Shown: piece by piece, positions 40,681 to 49,753 of the stretch
Layout: every line of letters begins with the position of its first letter
Numbering within the stretch: position 1 is the first letter of the stretch
NCBI RefSeq assembly: GCF_004123845.1
Contig: NZ_NBDP01000036.1
Span: 151,543 to 215,542, forward strand
DNA: 64,000 nucleotides
Reading direction: 5' to 3'
Source of the DNA: Allobosea sp. Tri-44
GTDB taxonomy: Bacteria > Pseudomonadota > Alphaproteobacteria > Rhizobiales > Beijerinckiaceae
Notes under the pieces: generated by a model
The model's input: the letters and a program-made list of their open reading frames with translations, nothing else
Database searches by the model: none
What the model was told of the DNA's origin: nothing
Position numbers and translations under genes: made by a program

Positions 40681-42027
40681 ATGTCCAATGCTGGCCGCCA
40701 GCTCACGCTCAACCTGTTCATCTATCCGGGCGGCCATCACGAGGCCGCCTGGCGCTACAAGGACTCCGAGCCGGCGCGGGTGCTCGATATCCGCTATTAT
40801 CAGGAGCTGGCCCGGAAGGCCGAAGCTGCGAAGTTCGATGCGGTCTTCCTCGCCGACGGGCCGTCCCTGGCGGAGAACGTCCGCTATTCCTCGCGCGTTC
40901 GCTTCGAGCCCGTCACCTGGCTGACCGCGATCGCCGCGGCCACCGAGAAGATCGGCCTGATTGGCACGGCCTCGACCACCTATAACGAGCCCTACAACCT
41001 CGCCCGGCTGTTCGCCTCGCTCGACCATATCAGCGGCGGCCGCGCCGGCTGGAATATCGTCACCACGAGCGATGCCGGTGCCGCCCATAATTTCGGCCTG
41101 CCGGAGCACCCGCCGCATGGCGAGCGCTACGAGAAGGCGCGTGAATTCCTGGATGTCGTCACCAAGCTCTGGGATAGCTGGGAGGACGGCGCCCTCGTCG
41201 CCGATCCGCAGACCGGCATCTTTGCCGATGCCGACAAGGTCCACCGCATCGATCATGTCGGCAAGCATTACCGCGTCCGCGGGCCGCTCAACGTCTCGCG
41301 TTCGCCGCAGGGGCGGCCGGTCTACGTCCAGGCAGGCTCCTCCGAGGACGGTCGCTCCTTCGCGGCTCAGTTCGCCGAGGCGATCTTCACGGCGCATCAA
41401 ACGCTCGCCAGCGCGCAGGAATTTTACTCCGACATCAAGGCTCGCGCGGCCGCTCTCGGCCGCCGGCCGGATCACTTACGCATCCTGCCCGGGATCAGCC
41501 CCTTCCTTGGCTCGACGCAGACCGAAGCCGATCGGCTCGAGGAGGAGATCAACGCGCTGATCCAGCCCGCCGCCTCGCTCGACCAGCTCAAGCGCATGAT
41601 CGGCGTCGACCTCAGTGGTTACGATCTCGATGGACCCGTACCGCGCCATATTATCGATACGAATGGGCCGAAGGGGCTGGCGAGCCGCTTCCAGCTCGTC
41701 GTCGACATCGTCGATCGCGAGAATCCGACGATCCGTCAGCTGATCCAGCGCCTTGCCGGTGCGCGCGGGCATCGTGTCGTCGTCGGCACGCCTGAGCATG
41801 TCGCGGGCGAGATCCAGACCTGGTTCGAGCAGGGTGCCGCCGACGGGTTCAATGTGATGCCGCCTTATCTCACCGGCGGCTTCGACACGTTCGTCGCCGA
41901 GGTCGTGCCGATCCTGCGCCAGCGCGGCCTGTTCCGGCATGAATATTCCGGCGCGACGCTGCGCGACCATTACGGGTTGCCGCGCCCGGACAGCCTCTTC
42001 GCCGCAGAGCAGCGCAAGAGCGCCTGA
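40681..42027 (+). CDS. LLM-class flavin-dependent monooxygenase (NtaA/SnaA/DszA type)
   Basis: A 448-residue FMNH2-dependent bacterial-luciferase-like monooxygenase. Features: FIYPGGHHEAAWR at the N-terminus, FDAVFLADGPS, the long GTASTTYNEPYNLARLFASLDHISGGRAGWN region (in outline) and GPLNVSRSPQGRPVYVQAGSS, all diagnostic of the NtaA/SnaA/DszA/DmoA branch. These enzymes oxidise chelators, sulfides, sulfones or sulfonates with reduced flavin from a separate reductase. It is the first gene of an operon with an Ssu-like ABC importer, which favours an organosulfur substrate. No flavin reductase is found alongside. Confidence 0.92.
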   Translation: MSNAGRQLTLNLFIYPGGHHEAAWRYKDSEPARVLDIRYYQELARKAEAAKFDAVFLADGPSLAENVRYSSRVRFEPVTWLTAIAAATEKIGLIGTASTTYNEPYNLARLFASLDHISGGRAGWNIVTTSDAGAAHNFGLPEHPPHGERYEKAREFLDVVTKLWDSWEDGALVADPQTGIFADADKVHRIDHVGKHYRVRGPLNVSRSPQGRPVYVQAGSSEDGRSFAAQFAEAIFTAHQTLASAQEFYSDIKARAAALGRRPDHLRILPGISPFLGSTQTEADRLEEEINALIQPAASLDQLKRMIGVDLSGYDLDGPVPRHIIDTNGPKGLASRFQLVVDIVDRENPTIRQLIQRLAGARGHRVVVGTPEHVAGEIQTWFEQGAADGFNVMPPYLTGGFDTFVAEVVPILRQRGLFRHEYSGATLRDHYGLPRPDSLFAAEQRKSA

Positions 42028-42096
42028 GCCTGCCCGGCGAGCCTTTTCGATCCAGCCAAGACGCGACGGGCCTTGCTGGCCCGCAAAGGACATCCG

Positions 42097-43110
42097 ATGA
42101 AATTGACCTATCTCCTGCCGCTTGTCGCCGCTCTGCTGCCCGGCCTCGCCGCAGCTCAGAAGCTGCCGGAAACCGCAGCGATCCCCGAGCGCGTTCCGCC
42201 GGGAACGACCTTGGTGATCGGCGATCCCCAGACGAGGGTCGCACTCACTTTGTCGGGAGAGCTCGCCAAGCTGCCGTTCAAAGTCGAATGGGCCAACATC
42301 TCCGGCGGTCCGCAGACGATCGAGGCCTTTCGGGCCAAGGCGCTGGACATCGGCTCGGTCGCCGACATCCCGCCGATCCATGCGCAATGGACCGGGCTCG
42401 AGGTCAGGATCGTCGCCGCCAAGTTCCGGCGCGACCCGATCGGCCATCCGATCTATGTGATCGCCACGGCGCCGGGCTCCGGCATTACGAAGCTCGAGGG
42501 CATCAAGGGCCGCAAGATCGCCTTCAGCCCCGGCCAAGCCCAGGGCGCGCTCGTGCTGCGCGTTCTGAAGAAGCTGAATCTCAGGCATGATGAGGTCCAG
42601 CTCGTCGAATTGCCGAGCGTCGGCGACGCCTATGTCAACGCGCTCGCGAGCAAGCTCGTCGATGCGGCGCCGATTGCGGAGGCGAACAAGCAGCGCTTCG
42701 TCCAGAATTACGAGCGCGACGGCGCCAGGGCCCTGCCGCATGGCCTGCGCGACGACCCGGCCTATCTCTACGTGGTGAAGGCCTCGCTGGAGGACCCCGG
42801 CAAGGCGGCGGCGATCCGCGCCTATGTCCAGGCCTGGGGACGCGCCACGAAGTGGATCGAGACCCATCCCGAGGAGTGGATCAAGGGCTATTACGTCAAG
42901 GACCAGGGGCTGAAGGCCGATTCCGGCCGCTTCCTGGTCGAATCGAACGGTGATCCCGACGTGCCGCTCGACTGGGGCGGGGCGATCGAGCGCCAGCAGG
43001 AAACCATCGACCTCCTCGCCGCCGAACTGAAGAAGCCGGTGCTCAAAGCCGCGACGCTGTTCGACCGGCGCTTCGAGCAGGTCGCCGGCGCGGCCTATCA
43101 GGGAGAGTGA
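42097..43110 (+). CDS. ABC importer substrate-binding protein, SsuA-like (nitrate/sulfonate/taurine family)
   Basis: A 337-residue periplasmic protein with signal peptide MKLTYLLPLVAALLPGLAAA, followed by the NMT1/SsuA-like fold: TLVIGDPQTRVALTL, GGPQTIEAFRAKALDIG, KIAFSPGQAQGAL. It should deliver an organosulfur or related small anion to the permease next door. ATG 42097 is chosen because it begins the signal peptide and follows AAAGGA. Operon with the upstream monooxygenase (69-base gap) and the downstream permease (3-base gap). Confidence 0.9.
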   Translation: MKLTYLLPLVAALLPGLAAAQKLPETAAIPERVPPGTTLVIGDPQTRVALTLSGELAKLPFKVEWANISGGPQTIEAFRAKALDIGSVADIPPIHAQWTGLEVRIVAAKFRRDPIGHPIYVIATAPGSGITKLEGIKGRKIAFSPGQAQGALVLRVLKKLNLRHDEVQLVELPSVGDAYVNALASKLVDAAPIAEANKQRFVQNYERDGARALPHGLRDDPAYLYVVKASLEDPGKAAAIRAYVQAWGRATKWIETHPEEWIKGYYVKDQGLKADSGRFLVESNGDPDVPLDWGGAIERQQETIDLLAAELKKPVLKAATLFDRRFEQVAGAAYQGE

Positions 43111-43113
43111 GCC

Positions 43114-43992
43114 ATGGCTGACATCTCGCTCTCCAGCGCGCATGGCGCCGCCGACCCGGCCTGGCTCAAGCTCTCCCGAGCGCAGCCTGCCGGCACGGCC
43201 GAGAAGCCCCGCCGCCGGCGCAAGCTCGGCCCCGGCCGGCCGATCCCCTATGGCGCCGCGCTCGGCCCGGCCCTGCTGCTGATCCTCTGGAGCATTGGTT
43301 CGGCCACCGGCTATATCGACGACCGCATCCTCTCGGCACCCTGGACGGTGGCGACCACCGGCTGGGAGCTGATCCAGGACGGGCGCCTGCAGGAGAACCT
43401 CTGGACCTCGTTCCAGCGCTCGTTCTGGGGCCTGTTTTGGGGCATCATTGCCGGCGCCTCGCTCGGCGTCATCGCGGGCCTCAGCCGCATCGGCGAATAC
43501 CTCGTCGACGGCCCGATCCAGATCAAGCGCGCTATTCCCGCCCTGGCGCTGATCCCGCTGCTGATGCTCTGGTTCGGCATCGGCGAGAGCATGAAGGTCC
43601 TGACGATCGCGCTGATCACCTTCGCGCCGATCTATATCCAGACCCATGACGGCCTGCGCTCGACCGATGCACGCTTCATCGAGCTGGCCGAGACGCTCGA
43701 TCTCAGCAACGCGCAGTTCTTGCGCCATGTCGTGCTGCCGGCGGCGCTGCCCGGCTTCCTGCTCGGCCTGCGCTTCGGCGTCACCTACTCTTGGCTCGCT
43801 CTCGTCGTGGTCGAGCAGGTCAATGCCACCTCCGGCCTCGGCTACATGATCAACCTCGCCCGCACCTATGGCCAGACCGAGGTCATCATCCTGTGCCTGG
43901 CCGTCTATGCCGCGCTCGGCCTGAGCTCGGACTGGCTGGTGCGCTTCATCACCCGAAAGGCTCTGCCATGGCGCAAGATTCTGGCCGATTGA
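43114..43992 (+). CDS. ABC importer permease, SsuC-like
   Basis: A 292-residue inner-membrane permease with six or so helices and a basic N-terminus (KPRRRRKLG). The coupling motif region ELAETLDLSNAQFLRHVVLPAALPGFLLGLR (given in outline: EAA-type loop, VVLPAALPGFLLG) and LVVVEQVNATSGLGYMI match the nitrate/sulfonate/bicarbonate family. ATG 43114 is 3 bases after the binding-protein stop. Partner of the ATPase at 43968, whose start it overlaps. Confidence 0.92.
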   Translation: MADISLSSAHGAADPAWLKLSRAQPAGTAEKPRRRRKLGPGRPIPYGAALGPALLLILWSIGSATGYIDDRILSAPWTVATTGWELIQDGRLQENLWTSFQRSFWGLFWGIIAGASLGVIAGLSRIGEYLVDGPIQIKRAIPALALIPLLMLWFGIGESMKVLTIALITFAPIYIQTHDGLRSTDARFIELAETLDLSNAQFLRHVVLPAALPGFLLGLRFGVTYSWLALVVVEQVNATSGLGYMINLARTYGQTEVIILCLAVYAALGLSSDWLVRFITRKALPWRKILAD

Positions 43993-44717
43993 CCCAGCCG
44001 CCAGTCGTCGAGGTGCGCGGCCTCACCCGCCGCTATGGCGAGCGCACCATCATCGACGGCGTCGATCTCGACATCGGCCGCGGCGAGTTCGTCGCTCTGC
44101 TCGGCCGCTCCGGTTCCGGCAAGAGCACCTTCCTGCGCGCGCTCGCCGGACTCGATCATGGCGTGCCGGGCTCCGGCCGGCTCGGTACGCCCGATGGCGT
44201 CTCGGTGGTCTTTCAGGATGCGCGCCTGCTGCCATGGAAGAAGGTCGTCGACAACGTCTCGCTCGGGCTGAGAGGCGAGACGCCGCGCGAACGCGCTCTC
44301 CACGCCCTCGCCGAGGTCGAGCTGACGGCGCGGGCGCAGGCCTGGCCGACGCAGCTTTCTGGCGGCGAGCAGCAGCGTGCCGCCCTCGCACGCTCGCTGG
44401 TGCGCGAGCCCGAGCTCCTGCTACTCGACGAGCCCTTCGGCGCGCTCGATGCGCTGACCCGACTGCGCATGCAGGCGCTTCTGCTCGATCTCTGCGCCCG
44501 TCATCGTCCCGCCGTGCTGCTCGTGACCCATGACGTCGACGAAGCGATCCACCTCGCCCAGCGCGTGCTGGTGCTCGACGAGGGGCGCTTCATCGTCGAC
44601 GTCAATGTCGACCTGCCGGCAGAAGCCGGGGCGCGGCATCGGCGCTTCGCCGAGGTGCGCAGCCAGTTGCTGAGCAGCCTCGGCGTCACCGGGGAGGAGC
44701 TGCGCCGCGTCGCTTGA
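43968..44717 (+). CDS. ABC importer ATPase, SsuB-like
   Basis: A 249-residue nucleotide-binding subunit. Walker A GRSGSGKSTFLRALAG, Q-loop VVFQDARLLPW, signature LSGGEQQRAALARSL, Walker B LLLLDEPFGALD and switch His in LLVTHDVDEA. The FQDARLLPW sequence is typical of the SsuB/TauB group. It overlaps the permease gene by 25 bases. Last gene of the 40681-44717 operon; a palindromic repeat follows. Confidence 0.94.
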   Translation: MAQDSGRLTQPPVVEVRGLTRRYGERTIIDGVDLDIGRGEFVALLGRSGSGKSTFLRALAGLDHGVPGSGRLGTPDGVSVVFQDARLLPWKKVVDNVSLGLRGETPRERALHALAEVELTARAQAWPTQLSGGEQQRAALARSLVREPELLLLDEPFGALDALTRLRMQALLLDLCARHRPAVLLVTHDVDEAIHLAQRVLVLDEGRFIVDVNVDLPAEAGARHRRFAEVRSQLLSSLGVTGEELRRVA

Positions 44718-44722
44718 GGCTC

Positions 44723-44870
44723 CGTCTTTCCGGGGCAGGCCGCAGGCCTGAGCCCGGAATCCAGAACCGAGACAAGAGCTAGAAAGGCGCATCGGTCGCA
44801 GCGCGATCGTGACAACCGACATCGGTTCTGGGTTCCGGGCCCTTCGCTGCGCGAAGCCCCGGAATGACGG
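44723..44870. repeat. Palindromic intergenic repeat (same family as 50169-50311)
   Basis: Left arm around CGTCTTTCCGGGGCAGG and CCCGGAATCCAGAACCGA; right arm around TCGGTTCTGGGTTCCGGG and CCCCGGAATGACG. It lies between two convergent operons and can form a long imperfect hairpin. Confidence 0.8.
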
Positions 44871-44878
44871 CGTGCTTG

Positions 44879-46087
44879 CTACTTCTTGATCGCCGGGCAG
44901 GTGCTCTGGGCCAGCGGGCGGAAGGCCTGGTCGCCGGGGATGGTGGCGACGAGATCGTAGAGATCCCATTCGCTTTTCGATTCGGCCGGCTTCTTGACCT
45001 GGAAGACGTAGAAATCGTGCACCATGCGCCCGTCCTCGCGGAGCTTGGCGTTGCGCACGACCTCGTCCTCGATCGGGAGTTCGCGCATCCTGGCGATCAC
45101 CGTCTTGGCCTCGTCCGACTTCGCCGCGGCGACCGCCTTGAGATAGTGCCGGACCGAGGAGTAGACGCCGGCCTGGATCGCCGAGGGCACCGCGCCGTGC
45201 GCCGCCTTGAAGCGTTCGGAGAAGGCGCGGGTGCGCTCGTCGATATCCCAGTAGAAGCCCTCGGTCAGGATCGTGCCTTGCGCCGAGGCGAGGCCGACGC
45301 TCTTCACGTCCATCGCGGTCAGGAAGAAGGCGACCAGCTTCTGCTTGCCCTGGCCGATGCCGAAATCGCGGGCGGTCTTGATCCCGGCGACGGTGTCGCC
45401 GCCGGCATTGGCGAGCGCGATCAGGTCGGCGCCGGAGCCCTGTGCGGTCAGGAGCTGCGAGGACAGGTCGACAGCCGGGAAGGCGTGCCGGACCGAGCCG
45501 ACATAGCTGCCGCCCTTGGCGGTGACGAGCGTTTTGGCATCGGCCTCGAGCTGGTGACCGAGCGCATAGTCGGCGGTGACCAGATACCATTTGGTGCCGG
45601 GCTTGGTCAGGTGGTTGGCGATCCCTGCGACCTGGACATAGGTGTCCCACATCCACTGGACGACATGGTCGGGCTGGCAGGCGTCGCCGGTCAGGCGTGC
45701 CGTGCCGCCGGGGAAGAGGCCGACGCGGTTCTTGTCCTTCAGCAGCGGCGGGATGGCGAGCTGCAGCGAGGCGTTCGACATGTCGGCGAGCACATCGACA
45801 CCCTGCCGGTCGATCCATTCCCGCGCGATCGCCGAGCCGACATCGGCCTTGTTCTGATGGTCGGCCGAGACCACCTCGATCTTCATGCCCGAGCATTCCG
45901 CCTTAAGGCAGTCCTCGACCGCCATACGGGCGGCGGTGATCGAGCCCTTGCCGGTGATGTCGGAATAGACGCCAGACATGTCGGTGAGCACGCCGATCTT
46001 GACGGCGCCGTCCGAGATTTCGGCGGCGGCGGGCAGAGCGCCGAACAATGCGGTGGCGACAGCGAGCGCCGAGACCAGACCCTTCAT
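44879..46087 (-). CDS. Branched-chain-amino-acid-type ABC substrate-binding protein, no transporter partner nearby
   Basis: A 402-residue periplasmic binding protein of the LivJ/HAAT type. Signal peptide MKGLVSALAVATALFGALPAAA, then IKIGVLTDMSGVYSDITG is seen as VKIGVLTDMSGVYSD, AARMAVED and VVSADHQNKADVG. ATG 46087 has GGGAGGAA 6 bases upstream. It is the last gene of a catabolic operon (cyclase, BKACE, SMP-30), but no LivHMGF permease or ATPase genes are present, so it must use a transporter encoded elsewhere. Ligand is probably the substrate or precursor of that operon; inference. Confidence 0.9.
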   Translation of the reverse strand: MKGLVSALAVATALFGALPAAAEISDGAVKIGVLTDMSGVYSDITGKGSITAARMAVEDCLKAECSGMKIEVVSADHQNKADVGSAIAREWIDRQGVDVLADMSNASLQLAIPPLLKDKNRVGLFPGGTARLTGDACQPDHVVQWMWDTYVQVAGIANHLTKPGTKWYLVTADYALGHQLEADAKTLVTAKGGSYVGSVRHAFPAVDLSSQLLTAQGSGADLIALANAGGDTVAGIKTARDFGIGQGKQKLVAFFLTAMDVKSVGLASAQGTILTEGFYWDIDERTRAFSERFKAAHGAVPSAIQAGVYSSVRHYLKAVAAAKSDEAKTVIARMRELPIEDEVVRNAKLREDGRMVHDFYVFQVKKPAESKSEWDLYDLVATIPGDQAFRPLAQSTCPAIKK

Positions 46088-46119
46088 GTGAATTCCTCCC
46101 ATTGTCTTGTTCGTCGTTG

Positions 46120-47148
46120 CTAGCGGTCGTGCCAGTGCGCCATCGGCAGGCCGGCGACGGGCGATCTGAAAAAGGGGATGCGGCTGCCGCGCAGGCTGCC
46201 GATATGGGCGGTGCGAAGATCGGCGCCGCCGAAGGTGATGCTGGCGAACCAGGGCGCGATCGTGCCGCCGCAGGCGAGCATCAGCTCGGGCGTCACCTCG
46301 TCGCGGGCGAAGGCGGCCATCAGCGCCTTGCCGGCCGTGCTGCCGCGATCGTCGTCGAGCAGGATGCGCAGGTCCCCTTGCGGCGTGATCGCGAAGACCC
46401 GGTCGAGCATCACATGCGTACCCCAGAGATTGCCATGGGCGTCGAAGGCGATGCCGTCGATAAAGGCGCCATGGTCGCTCGGGCCGAAAATCTCGCGGTC
46501 GGTCAGGCTGCCATCGGCCCCGACGCGCAGCCGCGTCACCCGGCAGGCGCAGGTCTCGGCGACGTAGAGCCATTCCTCGCTGGCAGCGAGCCGGATCTCG
46601 TTGGTGAAGGCGAATCCATCGGCGACGATCCGCAGCCGTCCGCCATCATAGAGCGCGACATAGCCGTCGCGGACATTGGGGCTCATCGCCCGCATCCAGT
46701 TTGTCGTTCGGGTCGAGATCGTCAGCCAGATCCGGTCCTTGCTGTCGCGCAGCACGAAATTGACCTTGCCGATCGCCTGCCCGTCGATGCTGTCGACCAG
46801 CACGCGGGTCTCGCCGGAGCGGGTCATTACCTCCAGCCGATCGGTGCCGAAATTCGAGATCAGCACGTCGCCATTGCGGGCGAAGGCGAGGCCGTTCGGC
46901 AAGGTGCCGGAGACGAAGCGTGCCTCCTCGTCGGCGGCCTCGGCAAAACCGCGGCTCGCCGTCTGCACGATCAGCTGCTGCGTGCCGTCTGGCCTGATAT
47001 GGACGACGCCGCCGCGCGCATCGGCACTCCAGAGCGAGCCGTCGCGCTCGGCCAGAATGCATTCGGGCCGCTGCAGGCCCTCGCCGACATAGCTGATTGC
47101 GTCGGGGTCGATGGTGAAGCCGTCGAGCGGGTTGGGGCGACGCGACAT
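46120..47148 (-). CDS. SMP-30/gluconolactonase-like beta-propeller protein
   Basis: A 342-residue six-bladed propeller. LQRPECILAERDGSLWSADARGG (start in outline: RPECILAE), LPNGLAFARNGDVLISNFG, GYVALYDGG, FTNEIRLAASEEWLYVAET and FIDGIAFDAHGNLWGT are SMP-30 signatures with the metal-binding Glu and Asn/Asp positions. It likely hydrolyses a lactone formed in the pathway. No signal peptide, so cytoplasmic. ATG 47148 lies 8 bases after the BKACE stop. A longer in-frame reading upstream is not meaningful. Confidence 0.9.
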   Translation of the reverse strand: MSRRPNPLDGFTIDPDAISYVGEGLQRPECILAERDGSLWSADARGGVVHIRPDGTQQLIVQTASRGFAEAADEEARFVSGTLPNGLAFARNGDVLISNFGTDRLEVMTRSGETRVLVDSIDGQAIGKVNFVLRDSKDRIWLTISTRTTNWMRAMSPNVRDGYVALYDGGRLRIVADGFAFTNEIRLAASEEWLYVAETCACRVTRLRVGADGSLTDREIFGPSDHGAFIDGIAFDAHGNLWGTHVMLDRVFAITPQGDLRILLDDDRGSTAGKALMAAFARDEVTPELMLACGGTIAPWFASITFGGADLRTAHIGSLRGSRIPFFRSPVAGLPMAHWHDR

Positions 47149-47156
47149 GCCAAGCC

Positions 47157-48083
47157 CTAGAAGTTCACGCGATCGCCGCCCTTGAGGCCGAGCGTGGCGC
47201 GGGCCTCCTCGGGTGTCGCGATCTCGTAGCCGAGCTCCTCGACGATGCGGCGGATCTTGGCGACCTGCTCGGCATTGGAGGTCGCGAGCTTGCCCTTGCC
47301 GATGAAAAGGCTGTCCTCCAGCCCGACGCGGACATTGCCACCCAGCATCGCGGCTTGTGTGCAGAACGCCATCTGGTGGCGCCCAGCGGCGAGCACCGAC
47401 CAGTGGTAATCCCGACCGAAGAACTTGTCTGCAGTGCGCTTCATGAACATCAGGTTGTCGAGATCGGCGCCGATACCGCCCAGAATCCCGAAGATCAGCT
47501 GCAGGAAGACCGGCGGCCGGAACCAGCCGCGATCGAGGCAATGGGCGAGATTGTAGAGGTCGCCGACATCGTAGCATTCGTGCTCGAACTTGGTGCCGTG
47601 GCCCTCGCCGAGCAGTTTGTAGATGCGCTCGATGTCGCCGAAGGTGTTGCGGAAGATGAAGTCCTTGGTGTTGGCGAGATAGGGCTGCTCCCAGGGGTGC
47701 TTCCAGTCGCTGTATTTCTCCGCCAGCGGATGCAGCGCGAAGTTCATCGAGCCCATATTGAGCGAGCACATCTCCGGCGCGGCCTTGAGCGGCGCGGCGA
47801 GGCGCTCCTCGACGGTCATGGTCAGGCCGCCGCCGGTGGTGATGTTCACGACAGCATCGGTCGCCTGCTTGATCCGCGGCAGGAACTCCATGAAAACGGC
47901 AGGATCGGGCGTCGGGCGGCCATCCCTGGGATCGCGGGCATGCAGGTGCAGGATCGCCGCGCCTGCCTCCGCCGCCGCGATCGCCTGGCTGGCGATCTCG
48001 TCGGGTGTGATCGGCAGATAGTCCGACATGGTCGGCGTATGGATGCCGCCGGTGATGGCGCAGGTGATGATGATCTTGCTCAC
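47157..48083 (-). CDS. BKACE family beta-keto acid cleavage enzyme (DUF849)
   Basis: A 308-residue TIM-barrel enzyme that would combine a beta-keto acid with acetyl-CoA to give acetoacetate and a new CoA ester, like Kce of lysine fermentation. Conserved parts: KIIITCAITGGIHTP, AGAAILHLHARDPRDGRP (zinc His-x-His), MCSLNMGSMNFA and AAMLGGNVRVGLEDSLF. The start is GTG 48083 with AAGGAGAG 5 bases upstream; the in-frame region to 48152 is not conserved. Substrate depends on the family subgroup and is not assigned. Central enzyme of the TetR-flanked operon. Confidence 0.92.
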   Translation of the reverse strand: MSKIIITCAITGGIHTPTMSDYLPITPDEIASQAIAAAEAGAAILHLHARDPRDGRPTPDPAVFMEFLPRIKQATDAVVNITTGGGLTMTVEERLAAPLKAAPEMCSLNMGSMNFALHPLAEKYSDWKHPWEQPYLANTKDFIFRNTFGDIERIYKLLGEGHGTKFEHECYDVGDLYNLAHCLDRGWFRPPVFLQLIFGILGGIGADLDNLMFMKRTADKFFGRDYHWSVLAAGRHQMAFCTQAAMLGGNVRVGLEDSLFIGKGKLATSNAEQVAKIRRIVEELGYEIATPEEARATLGLKGGDRVNF

Positions 48084-48168
48084 GGAGCTCTCCTTCGTCC
48101 CTGCGTTAGCTCTTTGATTTGACGCATTTTCTTCACGCGAACCGGTGTCCACTTCGCTTGAAAATGCT

Positions 48169-48948
48169 CTAGTCCGGAAAAATCGCCACGGCGCGCGTCC
48201 AGCCGGCCGAGCCGTTGCGGACCTTCACCGGCAGGCAGCTGATCGTGAAGCCGGTCGCCGGCAGCGCTTCGAGATTGTGCAGCTTCTCGATCTGGCAGTA
48301 GCCGGCCTCGCGCCCGGCCTTGTGGCCTTCCCAGATCAGCGAGGCGTCGCCTGTCTCGGCGAAGCGGCGGGCGGTGTGGCTGAACGGAGCGTCCCAGCTC
48401 CAGCCATCGGTGCCGACCACCTTGATGCCCTGCCGCACCAGATGCAGCGTTGCCTCACGGCCGAAGCCGCAGCCGGAATCGACGTAGTCGACCTGCCCAT
48501 AGCGGGCGCCGGCCCGCGTGTTGGCGATGACGATCTCCAGCGGGCTGAGGGTGTGGCCGATCCGTGCGAGCTCGGCGTCGATCTCGGCGGGGGTGACGAC
48601 ATGGCCATCGGGCAGATGGCGGAAATCAAGCTTCACGCCCGGCTGCAGGAACCAGTCGAGCGGGCATTCGTCGATCCTGAGCGCCGGAGCGCCGCCATCC
48701 TGCGTCGGATGGTAGTGCCAGGGCGCGTCGACATGGGTGCCGTTATGGGTCGAGATCGTCGCGAGCTCGACCGCCCAGCCCATGCCGTCAGGCAGCTGCT
48801 CGGGCTTCAAACCCGGAAATGCCGCAGCGATGTCCTTCGCCGTCGCCTCATGCGTGCGATAGTCGATCCTGACCTTCTGGAAGGGCGGATCGGCGGGGAC
48901 GTCGTTCTCGAGCGGAATCGACAGGTCGACGAGGCGGCCAGGCAGCAT
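48169..48948 (-). CDS. Cyclase family protein (kynurenine-formamidase-like metal hydrolase)
   Basis: A 259-residue metal-dependent hydrolase. STHNGTHVDAPWHY is the family HxGTHxDxPxH zinc-binding motif; LVDLSIPLENDVPADPPF at the N-terminus and VVGTDGWSWDAPF, then EGHKAG are also conserved. The family includes KynB and isatin hydrolase. It should open a cyclic amide, or remove a formyl group, before BKACE acts. First gene of the minus-strand operon; divergent from tetR with a 120-base gap. ATG 48948. Confidence 0.9.
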   Translation of the reverse strand: MLPGRLVDLSIPLENDVPADPPFQKVRIDYRTHEATAKDIAAAFPGLKPEQLPDGMGWAVELATISTHNGTHVDAPWHYHPTQDGGAPALRIDECPLDWFLQPGVKLDFRHLPDGHVVTPAEIDAELARIGHTLSPLEIVIANTRAGARYGQVDYVDSGCGFGREATLHLVRQGIKVVGTDGWSWDAPFSHTARRFAETGDASLIWEGHKAGREAGYCQIEKLHNLEALPATGFTISCLPVKVRNGSAGWTRAVAIFPD

Positions 48949-48993
48949 GCCGGTGTGTCCTCCCTGGACGCGTATTCTCTGTGATTTGAATTT

Positions 48994-49005
48994 GGACGAA
49001 CGTCC
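48994..49005. promoter_or_regulatory. Candidate TetR operator between the cyclase and tetR genes
   Basis: GGACG-AA-CGTCC, a 12-base perfect-arm inverted repeat midway between the divergent starts. Position fits autoregulation and control of the cyclase-BKACE operon. Inferred only from symmetry and location. Confidence 0.45.
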
Positions 49006-49068
49006 GACCTATAGCAAGCCTGCCGCTTTCTGGTAAGAGCGGATTCGCTGGGATTTCTGGAGGACCTG

Positions 49069-49713
49069 ATGTCCGCGATGCCGACGCGCGACCGCATTCT
49101 CGACGCTGCCGAACGGCTTTTCGCCGAGCGCGGTGGCGCCGATGGCGCCTCCATGCGCGATCTTGCGGCTGCGGCGGGGGTGCGGCTCTCGCAGCTCAGC
49201 TATCATTTCGGCTCGAAGGAGGCGCTTTACCGCGCCGTCTTCGCTCGCCGGGCGCATGCCTTGGCACTGGCGCGCGCGCAGGCACTCGGCGAGGCCTTGG
49301 CCCGGTCGGCGCTCGACATCGACGAGATCGTTGCCGCCTTCATCGGTCCGTCCGTCCGCCAGCGCTTTACTGAAGGGGTGCAGGGCGCGGCTTTCGCGCT
49401 GATGACGGCGCGCGAGGCTGTCGACCCGCGCGAGGCGGCGCGCGGCGTCCTCGCCGAGCATTTCGACCCGACCGCAAGGCAGTTCCTCGCCGCGCTCGGC
49501 AAGCTCTACCCGCAGGCCTCGGACGGCGCTTTGGTCGACGCTTATCTCTTCATGGTCGGAGCGCTGGTCATGACCATGGCTGCCGGCGACCGCGCCATGC
49601 GACTCGATCAGGCGCGCGATGCCGTGCCGGTGGTCGAAAATGCCGAGCAGTTGCTGCAGCGCCTGACCGGCTTCTGCGCCGCCGGCATCGACGGCTTGCT
49701 GCGGGGCCGCTGA
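49069..49713 (+). CDS. TetR family transcriptional regulator
   Basis: A 214-residue repressor-type regulator. The N-terminal helix-turn-helix is TRDRILDAAERLFAERGGAD, then MRDLAAAAGVRLSQLSYHFGSKEALYRAVF, which carries the usual TetR recognition helix (LSQLSYHFGSKEALY). The C-terminal ligand domain resembles the TetR_C subgroup found with RutR-like proteins but gives no ligand. It is divergent from the cyclase operon and precedes ridA, so it most likely controls both. Confidence 0.92.
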   Translation: MSAMPTRDRILDAAERLFAERGGADGASMRDLAAAAGVRLSQLSYHFGSKEALYRAVFARRAHALALARAQALGEALARSALDIDEIVAAFIGPSVRQRFTEGVQGAAFALMTAREAVDPREAARGVLAEHFDPTARQFLAALGKLYPQASDGALVDAYLFMVGALVMTMAAGDRAMRLDQARDAVPVVENAEQLLQRLTGFCAAGIDGLLRGR

Positions 49714-49753
49714 GCCGGCCTATTCAGTCGGACAAGGGAAAGTGGGTCAGATC

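Noticed and set aside
41476..43728. 750-residue minus-strand open frame
   Set aside because: Antisense to the monooxygenase and ABC genes, with no domain-like sequence.
48640..48680. GGAAC-N16-CGTC on the plus strand
   Set aside because: Inside the cyclase coding region, imperfect -10, and not upstream of any plus-strand gene.
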